26,653 bases of DNA from a virus: IMG/VR virus record IMGVR_UViG_3300025131_000346, positions 1 to 26,653 of that record; one strand, written 5' to 3'. Position numbers and translations under genes: made by a program. The notes below the pieces were generated by a model that saw only the letters and a list, made by a program, of their open reading frames with translations, did not search any database and was not told the origin of the DNA. Shown here piece by piece: positions 9,196 through 16,114 of the stretch; position 1 is the stretch's first letter, and each line of letters opens with the position of its first letter.

Positions 9196-9500
9196 ACCAT
9201 TTGAGGAATCAAAATTCTCTGATTTATTAGGAACCCTTCCGAAGGATCAGTTATATTATTAACTAACATTAAGAGCCACCAATATTTTGGACTACCATAA
9301 AAAATATTAGAAATTAAATCAGGTCTATGCTCATACCCATTAGGAACATACCCAACTTCATATTCAAAAGCATTCTCCAGGTCAGAAAGTATACCGTCGA
9401 ATATTGGAGTGTTAACAATAGTAGTTACTATAGCGTTCCTGTGCTTAACTTCCCTCATATCTAAAGCATAAGGTCCATTTTGTGATCCTAAAATAGCCAT
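9192..9500 (-). CDS. Baseplate wedge protein, gp53-like
   Basis: This 102-residue protein has the characteristic gp53 segment FYGSPKYWWLLMLVNNITDP (about 68-87), followed by a short IPQMV end that resembles a LysM-like tail. In T4, gp53 joins wedges to the hub by linking gp25 and gp6 elements across neighbouring wedges. T4 gp53 is longer (about 196 aa); the shorter version seen here is consistent with minimal gp53/LysM-type proteins. The gene lies 2 nt downstream of the gp48/54-like stop and overlaps the hub start by 4 nt. Confidence 0.85.
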   Translation of the reverse strand: MAILGSQNGPYALDMREVKHRNAIVTTIVNTPIFDGILSDLENAFEYEVGYVPNGYEHRPDLISNIFYGSPKYWWLLMLVNNITDPSEGFLINQRILIPQMV

Positions 9501-9502
9501 GA

Positions 9503-10591
9503 TTAAGTATTAAGTCCCATTCCAGGTGTTAACGAGAAGGTGCTTTCTCGTTTCTCTAAAGAGGCCCAACTACGGAAATCTTTCATATAAATATCATACC
9601 CAGGATCCATATTATGACCTCCGCTTATCACGGATTCCCATCCTGCTAAGTTATCTCTCTTAATTATATCCATAGAATCAAATGCTTTGAAATCTCCAGT
9701 TCTAATCTCCTCTAAATTTAATACAATTTTAAGTCTTCTTGGAAGGAGAGTCTCAACATCGTACCCCGCAACTTCATCCCAATCTAACCTGTAATCTGTA
9801 CAAATACATGGAACATCTTGATATAGTAATCCATGTCTCAATCTTATTATAGGTGGACCGTATAGAGGGTTAGTAGAGTGATTAGTAACACTACTTCTAA
9901 TTATACTTATCCAATATACAATAACATCAATTAATTTAGCTCTTGCCTGAGCATCGTAGGCTACGAACTCCGAAACTGTTTCGGATACTGCAACCTCTTT
10001 AGTTAAAGTTTGATCATTAAGAACATTCTCTCTATATTCTTGATAAGTGGGAACCTCCGACTTATCTCTACCAGAATTCATCAAAGCATCAACCCAAAGT
10101 TTATGTGCAAGTTGTAACCTCTCCTCAACACTCAAAGACTTATTTCGCATATTCATTCTAATAGATGATTGGAAAGCTTCAGTACCTAGATAATATTTTC
10201 CCATATAATCAATTGCGGCAGTCCCTTTTTCTCCATCATCAGTAAAACTAAACGCTGGGGAGGAAAATTTCATTCTTTCATCTTCTGGAAGAGCGTCTGG
10301 GCCAGAAAGATAGTCTTTAGGTTGATATGGATTTAAATCTATTAAATGTGGAAGTGTAATATTAAAAGATACATTTATTCTTCTAGAATCCGCTCCTAAG
10401 TATGTGTACAAATTACTAGATCTAGCAAGAAGAGAGTGTTTTTTGTACCGAGCTTTCTTAGATTCGGTAATTTTCGGATTTTCAAAAAAGGGCAACCCTA
10501 CTTTGTGGTAGTCAGACCCCTCATTTGGATTGGGGAAATAAAAAGATAGGTTAGCTCTTTCTGGTAATTCTCTATCAACAACGGGAGACAT
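9503..10591 (-). CDS. Baseplate tube-initiator protein, gp48/gp54-like (main part of a split gene)
   Basis: A 362-residue frame beginning at an internal ATG (MSPVVDREL) inside the left copy of the 128-bp duplication. Two stretches recall T4 gp48/gp54, the proteins that cap the hub and start tail-tube polymerisation: residues about 62-85 (LYTYLGADSRRINVSFNITL), and the C-terminal strand region with GYDVETLLPRRLKIVLNLEE. The position between tape measure and gp53 agrees with this. Removing one 128-bp copy restores a 390-aa protein starting at 10803 whose first 28 residues (GLLGSLAAGVGAAAAEAAKV included) are an Ala/Gly-rich helix. Family assignment is moderate, being based on pattern and synteny rather than a strong motif. 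Confidence 0.7.
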   Translation of the reverse strand: MSPVVDRELPERANLSFYFPNPNEGSDYHKVGLPFFENPKITESKKARYKKHSLLARSSNLYTYLGADSRRINVSFNITLPHLIDLNPYQPKDYLSGPDALPEDERMKFSSPAFSFTDDGEKGTAAIDYMGKYYLGTEAFQSSIRMNMRNKSLSVEERLQLAHKLWVDALMNSGRDKSEVPTYQEYRENVLNDQTLTKEVAVSETVSEFVAYDAQARAKLIDVIVYWISIIRSSVTNHSTNPLYGPPIIRLRHGLLYQDVPCICTDYRLDWDEVAGYDVETLLPRRLKIVLNLEEIRTGDFKAFDSMDIIKRDNLAGWESVISGGHNMDPGYDIYMKDFRSWASLEKRESTFSLTPGMGLNT

Positions 10592-10767
10592 GGGAATACT
10601 CTCTACTGCGACCTTTGCCGCTTCCGCTGCTGCTGCTCCTCAGACCCCTCATTTGGATTGGGGAAATAAAAAGATAGGTTAGCTCTTTCTGGTAATTCTC
10701 TATCAACAACGGGAGACATGGGAATACTCTCTATTGCGACCTTTGCCGCTTCCGCTGCTGCTGCTCC
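10512..10767. repeat. 128-bp tandem duplication with one mismatch, breaking the gp48/54-like gene
   Basis: Bases 10512-10639 and 10640-10767 are direct head-to-tail copies (offset 128) differing only at 10606 (c) versus 10734 (t). On the minus strand this difference is a Val (GTA) versus Ile (ATA) codon. Flanks diverge immediately: 10511 differs from 10639, and 10768 from 10640. As 128 is not divisible by three, the gene starting at 10803 goes out of frame on entering the left copy and ends at 10603. Confidence 0.97.
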
Positions 10768-10803
10768 AACCCCTGCTGCTAATGAACCTAGTAATCCTGC
10801 CAT
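10603..10803 (-). pseudogene. Truncated N-terminus of the gp48/54-like gene
   Basis: This 66-residue frame starts with ATG 10803 behind a good ribosome site (TAGGAGAAT). It carries the same MSPVVDRELPERANLSFYF segment as the following frame, then shifts at the duplication junction into a nonsense tail (SEEQQQRKRQRSQ). It is the genuine 5' end of the gp48/54-like gene rather than an independent gene: the native start, ribosome site and Ala-rich first helix are here, while the rest of the protein is encoded at 9503-10591. If the duplication is a joining error, the true gene is a single 390-aa frame from 10803 to 9503. Confidence 0.85.
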
Positions 10804-10821
10804 AATATTCTCCTATATGTA

Positions 10822-12660
10822 TTAGAGTCCCTTAACACTCCTAGGATTGCCTCTAGGCAATTTCAGTCTATCTGAATTTCCTTCAGCAGTTAGATCAACT
10901 AAAACTTCCATATTTTCACTCAAGGCATTCATAAATCCTTGCTCATCTCGGGCTGTGAGTCCCAAGATTTGATCCATACTTGTTGCAAGGAATTCATCCG
11001 TTAAACCTAAAAATCCCGAACCCGTATCTCTAGGATCAATAGTTTTTGCGTCTATAGAAGCTGTACTCTCCGCTATCTGTCCAGTTAATGCGTCTATGCT
11101 GTTCCACTCATCTCTCCAAGCATCCGTCTGAGAATTAATACTAGCTTGAATATCAAGTAAAGGATTTAATGCTCTAGTTACTTGAGTACCTATTTTATCC
11201 TGCTCTAAAGCATAAGCTCCCATATTAGCTCCTGCATCCTCAAGAGCAATTAAAGCTTCTGTTAATAAGGAATTAGTCATATCTGCTGCTGAGTCACCAG
11301 CACCCATATATTGACCTACCCCTACGGCACCAGCACCTAGGAGACCCGCTCCACCTAATGCAAGTAGGGATAACCCTCCAGTAGGAATAGCTAATACCGC
11401 AGCAGTAATTGCCGCTACTCCCCCTCCTATAAGCATGTTCTTAAATCCAGTAGAGGCATTTTCTATAAATTCTTTTAAAGTTGTATACAATCCACCAAGT
11501 CCTGCCACTACATTTAGGATTACAGGAATTAATATATTCGTAAAAACATTCTTTATTTCAAGAATTTTAGTCCAAAGTACTTCACTTACCGTATAAGTTA
11601 CATTTACCACTGTATGCATAAAGCTATCAAATACTTTTTCTACTGGTGCTAACTGCTTAAAAAATCTAGCTATGTTCCCTACCAACCATTGTGCTATAGA
11701 AGACATAGTTTTAGCCCAAGATTTTAATTGAGGTTCCATACTCATTACGAATACTTTAAGCGGGTTCCATACTTCTGACCATAAAGTAGTCATAAGATCA
11801 GCAAACTTGTGTTGAGCTTCCGCATTCACATCTGTACCTTCTGCTAATCTCTCCATAGCAGGAATAAGTAACTGGGCAGCAGGATCTAATTGACTAGTGA
11901 ATGCTCCAAACTGTAAGGAACTATCTCCAACAAATCCTTTGAGAGTCTTTCCAGCAGTCATTATTGCCTCTTTAAGAATAGCAAAGGTACGCACCTCATC
12001 CCCCCTGTGCTGCTCTAATCTAGTTCTAACATCTCCAATACCTAGCGCAGTTAAAGTTTGCAAACCTTTAGTGCCCGTATTGACAATCAGATTCATCATC
12101 TTTCCCAAAGATTCAGTATCAAATGCAGCCCCTAAAGTGGCTTGAAGTTTTACTATCGAAGACCCAATACTTTTGGTCATTCCTGCAATACCAAGAAATA
12201 CCTCTTGAGCTTTTAATGTATCAAGAGCTTTTACCAGCTTATCTGTAGAGATACCATAAATGTATCCAACCTCTCTGGTTTCAGTAGCTAATTCGTTCGT
12301 AGCCTCAATAGATAATCTTCCCATAACTTGCATACGAGCAAATTGTTTAATGGTTCCTTTATAGGCTGTACCTGTTAACATCTGCTGGTTAACTAACTTA
12401 CCTACGGCTGCTGCATTCCCCCTCAACCCCTTATCAAGCATCATAATGCCTGTAGTGTATTGCTGCTCAATGGTGCCTCTAAGTCCAGTAATAGATGGAC
12501 CCATCTTCTTCAGACCATCAGTAAAACTTAACCCTAAAGCGGCTGATGCTTTTTCAGCTTTGCCAGTAAATTCATAGGAGTCCTTAATGGCACCAGTTAA
12601 CTGGTCCATTGCTCTAAGAAGAGGTTCTGCCGCTGCTAATACAATCCCCGTTGCTACCAT
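10822..12660 (-). CDS. Tail tape measure protein
   Basis: This 612-residue protein is mostly helical, Ala/Leu/Met-rich and lacks catalytic motifs. It has two hydrophobic stretches, about 372-392 (NVFTNILIPVILNVVAGLGG) and 409-447 (rich in Gly, Ala and Leu), as tape measures commonly do. It lies between tail-assembly genes and the tube-initiator/hub genes, the usual tape-measure place. The length is close to that of T4 gp29 (590 aa), so a tail of roughly T4 length is expected if the usual proportionality of about 1.5 angstrom per residue holds. Tape measures fill the tube, set its length and enter the cell envelope on injection. ATG 12660 directly follows the stop of the 129-aa gene (TAAATG). 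Confidence 0.82.
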   Translation of the reverse strand: MVATGIVLAAAEPLLRAMDQLTGAIKDSYEFTGKAEKASAALGLSFTDGLKKMGPSITGLRGTIEQQYTTGIMMLDKGLRGNAAAVGKLVNQQMLTGTAYKGTIKQFARMQVMGRLSIEATNELATETREVGYIYGISTDKLVKALDTLKAQEVFLGIAGMTKSIGSSIVKLQATLGAAFDTESLGKMMNLIVNTGTKGLQTLTALGIGDVRTRLEQHRGDEVRTFAILKEAIMTAGKTLKGFVGDSSLQFGAFTSQLDPAAQLLIPAMERLAEGTDVNAEAQHKFADLMTTLWSEVWNPLKVFVMSMEPQLKSWAKTMSSIAQWLVGNIARFFKQLAPVEKVFDSFMHTVVNVTYTVSEVLWTKILEIKNVFTNILIPVILNVVAGLGGLYTTLKEFIENASTGFKNMLIGGGVAAITAAVLAIPTGGLSLLALGGAGLLGAGAVGVGQYMGAGDSAADMTNSLLTEALIALEDAGANMGAYALEQDKIGTQVTRALNPLLDIQASINSQTDAWRDEWNSIDALTGQIAESTASIDAKTIDPRDTGSGFLGLTDEFLATSMDQILGLTARDEQGFMNALSENMEVLVDLTAEGNSDRLKLPRGNPRSVKGL

Positions 12661-13050
12661 TTAAATAGTCTCTTTTGAATAGTCTCTTTTCAGTCTAAAT
12701 AAAGGTCCTACTATTTTACTCAAAATATAAGTTCTATAGGAATCCTCTGCTAGTTTAGATCTACTGGTATATAGATTCTCTAGATCAGATGCTGAAAAAA
12801 CTGAGTCAAGAGGGACTTTTACTACTGTAAGTAACTCATTCTGAGTTCCAGGAATTTTTACTATAGGCTTAACTATCAAGGTAAACCTTTGCTGCCTACT
12901 CCCTGGACCCGTACCCACAGGATACCTAAAAATTAGGAAATCTCCTACATTACCACAGGAAGTACTCTTTGGAACCATCGCAATATCATCCTCGGCATCA
13001 ATGCCAAGTTTTTTAAAGAAACTCAAGATTTCTGTTGAAAATATCCTCAT
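12661..13050 (-). CDS. Unknown 129-aa protein, first gene of the baseplate operon
   Basis: I do not recognise this protein. It is 129 residues long, soluble-looking, with a helical N-terminus (IFSTEILSFFKKLGIDAEDD), a Gly-rich central loop (YPVGTGPGSRQQRF, about 63-76), a beta-strand region and a basic helical C-terminus (LFRLKRDYSKE). It abuts the tape measure start (TAA followed by ATG) and is the promoter-proximal gene of the left-hand operon, so a role in tail or baseplate assembly is likely. The start at 13050 has no obvious Shine-Dalgarno motif; the preceding bases are almost entirely A and T. Confidence 0.75.
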   Translation of the reverse strand: MRIFSTEILSFFKKLGIDAEDDIAMVPKSTSCGNVGDFLIFRYPVGTGPGSRQQRFTLIVKPIVKIPGTQNELLTVVKVPLDSVFSASDLENLYTSRSKLAEDSYRTYILSKIVGPLFRLKRDYSKETI

Positions 13051-13095
13051 ACTTATATATAATATAAATATATATAAACAAAGATTTTTACCTAC
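13051..13095. promoter_or_regulatory. Divergent AT-rich promoter region with T4-late-type TATAAATA
   Basis: The 45-bp gap between divergent genes is almost pure A/T on its left side. TATAAATA at 13063-13070 on the plus strand equals the T4 late promoter -10 element and lies 25 bp before the plus-strand ATG at 13096. On the minus strand, overlapping TATATT and TATATA hexamers lie just upstream of ATG 13050. The same octamer also occurs inside genes about as often as base composition predicts, so this call rests on the intergenic position. Confidence 0.45.
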
Positions 13096-13398
13096 ATGAA
13101 TAATAGCACTTTAGATATCGACATAATAGATTTTCTTGATTTAATCAATGATACACTTAGTATAGGGTTTGTTAATAAATGGAGACATAAGTACTCTGAA
13201 AAATTTATTAAGCACTTTCAGTTAAAATTACTAGACTCTCTCAATAAACAAAAACCTATCAAGATAGAGATGCTTTTTAACTACCTGACTAAGAAATGTA
13301 AATATTCCCCAGAACAGGTAATTAACTTCTTCAATACCATTGATATTGAAATTTATAGACCCTTTATTTTCGGGACTTTGAAGAAGACTTCTTTTTAG
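13096..13398 (+). CDS. Unknown 100-aa protein
   Basis: This is a 100-residue basic, helical protein with no recognised family (start MNNSTLDIDIIDFLDL, with a central KYSEKFIKHFQLKLLDSLN helix). Its promoter-proximal position and small size fit an early or accessory phage protein. No Shine-Dalgarno motif precedes ATG 13096 (gatttttacctac). Its last 35 bp overlap the 3' end of the nuclease gene on the other strand, both frames being used there. A real gene is likely because it fills the only space between the divergent promoter and the convergent neighbour and starts behind a late-type promoter element. Function unknown. Confidence 0.65.
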   Translation: MNNSTLDIDIIDFLDLINDTLSIGFVNKWRHKYSEKFIKHFQLKLLDSLNKQKPIKIEMLFNYLTKKCKYSPEQVINFFNTIDIEIYRPFIFGTLKKTSF

Positions 13399-14152
13399 CC
13401 TTTAGCTCTTCTATCTTCTTAGTGCATTGCATGGGGTCAGTAAATTCAGGACATGCAGACTTATAAGCACACCAGTTGCAGAATTCATTTCTAGTGGCTC
13501 TTAGTTCATCCTTCTTCTTTTTGCGAATGGTCCAGATTTGGTCCACCACCTTTCTTATATGGTTATTGATCTGTGGGACTGAATACTGGACAAAAACGAA
13601 ATTATTGGTAAGAGGGTAGTAATGGGCAGCAACCACATTTGAGATGGGAGTGTCATATAACTTGCTAATAGCGTAAACATAGCCTTTTAGCTGACTATCC
13701 TGATAAAGCTCTACTTTGCTCTTTTCCCTCTTAGAAGTCTTATAGTCGATAATTAGGTATCCACCATCCTTTCCCTTAATAACCCTATCAATGATCCCAT
13801 TTAGGGTCATATCGTCCTTAAGAGGAACTTCGAAGACTAACTCGGTAGCAAGCGTATTTTCCAACTTGGCATTAAATTTAAGAAAATTGCTGATACACCT
13901 TAAATCCTTGCCTGTATACTTCTTTGATACCTTGTATGAACCCTTCACCTCTTCAGCGATCTGAACAAGCTCTTCTTCATTTTGAGCATTCACTCCTTCT
14001 TCAAGGATCTTATGAATATAAGACCCAAAGTGAAGAGCTTCGGTGTTTGTTTCTTCGGGCTCAGGAAGCCTCTCAACATAGCGGTAACGATACTTCAACT
14101 GGCATTGCCTAAAAGTTTGGAATTTTGATTCAGATATTGTTTTTATGTACAT
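13364..14152 (-). CDS. PD-(D/E)XK nuclease, Cas4/RecB-like with predicted Fe-S cluster
   Basis: This 262-residue protein shows the RecB/Cas4-type nuclease motifs in order: Cys17 (FRQCQLKYRYRYVERL), a GSYIHKILEEG motif with His47, Asp122 in GIIDRV, the catalytic IIDYKTSK (Asp136, Lys138), Gln154 and Tyr158 in QLKGYVY, and a C-terminal Cys trio CNWCAYKSAC (225, 228, 234). One early cysteine plus three late ones is the four-cysteine arrangement that binds a 4Fe-4S cluster in Cas4 and AddB. It probably acts as a DNA exonuclease in replication, recombination or end processing, alongside the divergent primase. The tail is Lys/Ser-rich. ATG 14152 has a GAGG ribosome site about 7 nt upstream. No CRISPR array or cas1/2 is present, so a Cas4 role in adaptation is not implied. 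Confidence 0.88.
   Translation of the reverse strand: MYIKTISESKFQTFRQCQLKYRYRYVERLPEPEETNTEALHFGSYIHKILEEGVNAQNEEELVQIAEEVKGSYKVSKKYTGKDLRCISNFLKFNAKLENTLATELVFEVPLKDDMTLNGIIDRVIKGKDGGYLIIDYKTSKREKSKVELYQDSQLKGYVYAISKLYDTPISNVVAAHYYPLTNNFVFVQYSVPQINNHIRKVVDQIWTIRKKKKDELRATRNEFCNWCAYKSACPEFTDPMQCTKKIEELKAKKKSSSKSRK
14145..14152. promoter_or_regulatory. Shared divergent start site ATGTACAT
   Basis: The palindrome ATGTACAT holds the start codon of the plus-strand primase (14145-14147) and of the minus-strand nuclease (14150-14152), so both proteins begin Met-Tyr-Ile. The nuclease start has a GAGG ribosome site in the primase coding strand's complement; the primase start has no evident one. Each gene's 5' signals must therefore lie inside the other gene. 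Confidence 0.8.
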
Positions 14153-15134
14153 TATAGCACCTCACTTTATTAAAGACTACATTACCCGCAACTTCAGCGA
14201 TAAAGGTAAACTATCTGCTGCTGGAAGCGAGTTTATCATGGAGTCTGTGTTCGTAGATAACGACTGGAAAAGGCACATGAGCATTAATATAGATAGTGGT
14301 CTATGGCAATGCTTTAAGACTGGACGATCCGGTAATTTCGTGAGACTCTACGCAGAGATAGAAAATCTCACTTATTTTCGCGCCGAGCAGCAAATTATAT
14401 ATAAAAACTTCGACTACCAAGATGTATGCGAAGAACATCAGGTGCTTAAAGATCCCAAGTATGACGAAATTGATACCTCTAAGCTAGAGCCAATCACAAT
14501 CAATTCCGTAGGCAGCGAGGATAAATTAATGCAGGATGCTTGGTGCTTTTTGTTTGGGAGGAATTTGTTTGATGTAGTGCATGAAGAGAAAGATCCCTTC
14601 TACCTATGCAGAACGGGCAGATTTAAGAATAGAATCATCATCCCCTTCAAAAACCTGGATACAGTCTATTATTTCCAGGGCAGAGCAATTTACGATGAGA
14701 AGCCTAAGTATCTAAACCCCTCTACAGACATAGCTGCCAAACCCTCAGATATTCTGTATCCTTACGATGAGGATGCTGATTTCGTAGTAATTTGTGAAGG
14801 ACCCCTCGACGCTAAATCTCTACAACTTCAAGGCGTAAATGCTACAGCTACTATTGGAAGCTCGATTAGCCGTAGACAAGCAGAGATACTCTCTACCTTT
14901 AAAGGAGAGCTAGTCCTGGGTTATGACAATGACGCTGCGGGAGAAAGAGGTATCAGTAAATTTGATAGATTAAGAAAAGAACTCAGGATGGACATCTTTT
15001 CCGTGTGCCCTCCTCCATCAGGGTTTAAAGACTGGAATGAGGCTCATGTTGCAGGAGAAGACCTACATCAATGGATTGCAGAGAAAGCTACCTTCTACGA
15101 TTTCGAATATCAGATCAAAGCTCAGATGGATTAA
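14145..15134 (+). CDS. DNA primase, T4 gp61-like TOPRIM protein with degenerate zinc domain
   Basis: This 329-residue protein has the TOPRIM primase core: NRIIIPFKN...YYFQGRAI (about 162-181), CEGPLDA with Glu218 and Asp222, LGYDNDAAGERG with the Asp261-x-Asp263 metal pair, and KDWNEA (295-300). The FQGRA and downstream EGP.D spacing follows T4 gp61, which makes RNA primers for lagging-strand synthesis with the gp41 helicase. The N-terminal region (about 28-75, with INIDSGLWQCFKTGRSGN) has the shape of a primase zinc-binding domain but retains only one cysteine (Cys56) of the usual four. Overall length is close to gp61 (342 aa). The gene ends 2 nt from the convergent 325-aa gene. Confidence 0.87.
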   Translation: MYIIAPHFIKDYITRNFSDKGKLSAAGSEFIMESVFVDNDWKRHMSINIDSGLWQCFKTGRSGNFVRLYAEIENLTYFRAEQQIIYKNFDYQDVCEEHQVLKDPKYDEIDTSKLEPITINSVGSEDKLMQDAWCFLFGRNLFDVVHEEKDPFYLCRTGRFKNRIIIPFKNLDTVYYFQGRAIYDEKPKYLNPSTDIAAKPSDILYPYDEDADFVVICEGPLDAKSLQLQGVNATATIGSSISRRQAEILSTFKGELVLGYDNDAAGERGISKFDRLRKELRMDIFSVCPPPSGFKDWNEAHVAGEDLHQWIAEKATFYDFEYQIKAQMD

Positions 15135-15136
15135 TT

Positions 15137-16114
15137 TTAGCTGATCGTGAAGTAAAGAGGCTTAGTTGTGATAGTTTCTCCTAAAAAGGTATAACTAGCT
15201 GTTAAAGCGAAAGTGCCCACACCTCCACCTTGTAATGCTGCGGTAGTAAGCCAGTTATCGACATTAAAACTATAAATCATAGTATTATCAGAAGTTATTT
15301 GATCCACATTCCTGTAATCAAATACAGTCTCTAGAGAAGGAAGGCTCGTTGTCCCCTCATTTACTTTTTGAATCTTAAAGAACGCATTATCAATTCCGTA
15401 ACTTTCAATTATATTTCTTACTGAAGAATCTAGATCTCTGTTCTGAACTGTGAGATCAGTAGTAACCTTCAGGTTTACAATAGATCCTAAAGTTACATGC
15501 TTATTTACGAGTCTGTTGCTAGTGCTAAGAAGAAGTGGCTGAGTAAGAGAGACCCAAGCATCATTATCAAGTTTAAATTCATTTATAAATAATTGATACT
15601 CGGATGTAGCAGTCATCTTGACAGTCCAAACATCAATATAGTCTTGGACTGAAGTGGCATCGTTTGCTATGGTAGTTCCTTTGAAAAAGGCAGAATGCAT
15701 ATTGTAGCCACCAGACAAGGCAATTGAACCATCTAAAACTGCAACATATTGCCCCGTCCCAGTTTGATAAATTCCACTGGCATATGGTTCTGGCCCATAT
15801 AAAGTATCTGCCATCCAATCAGTATTTTCGCTAGTTGTTCTTCCTGGTTGTCCGTCATGCTCAGTTCCAGCCTCCCCAGAAACACCAAAGCTCATAAGAA
15901 CAGAACTAATTGGTTGATCACTCTTTATTATTCCATCAGAGTTTACTATCGTATCGGGAGTTGCATTAGCGAGTTTTGTAAAAACGGTACATGCACTTAT
16001 ATCGTAAGGATCTTGGTACTGACCATCATTCAAAAACATAGCTCTTAGAGCCACTTTACCAGCTACACTTGGCCTGTTAAATCTTTCAGTTAGTTCTACT
16101 CCGTTTAATTGCAT
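15137..16114 (-). CDS. Probable virion protein, 325 aa, unknown family
   Basis: A 325-residue, beta-rich, acidic protein with low Lys content, the style of a phage structural protein. The N-terminus reads MQLNGVELTERFNRPS then KVALRAMFLNDGQYQDPYDI, and the C-terminal part (about 200-325) is Thr/Ser/Asn-rich with alternating hydrophobic residues. No membrane segment, signal peptide or catalytic motif is visible. It starts 29 bp inside the frameshifted extension of the chaperone gene, with GAGAAG as a ribosome site, so it is probably made from the same transcript. A neck, tail-completion or decoration protein would fit, but I cannot choose among them. Confidence 0.7.
   Translation of the reverse strand: MQLNGVELTERFNRPSVAGKVALRAMFLNDGQYQDPYDISACTVFTKLANATPDTIVNSDGIIKSDQPISSVLMSFGVSGEAGTEHDGQPGRTTSENTDWMADTLYGPEPYASGIYQTGTGQYVAVLDGSIALSGGYNMHSAFFKGTTIANDATSVQDYIDVWTVKMTATSEYQLFINEFKLDNDAWVSLTQPLLLSTSNRLVNKHVTLGSIVNLKVTTDLTVQNRDLDSSVRNIIESYGIDNAFFKIQKVNEGTTSLPSLETVFDYRNVDQITSDNTMIYSFNVDNWLTTAALQGGGVGTFALTASYTFLGETITTKPLYFTIS

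Noticed and set aside
13381-13396. AAGAAG-A-CTTCTT followed by T-run as a terminator between convergent genes
   Set aside because: Loop too small, stem A/T-rich and weak; the bases are coding in both frames. Not enough to call a terminator.
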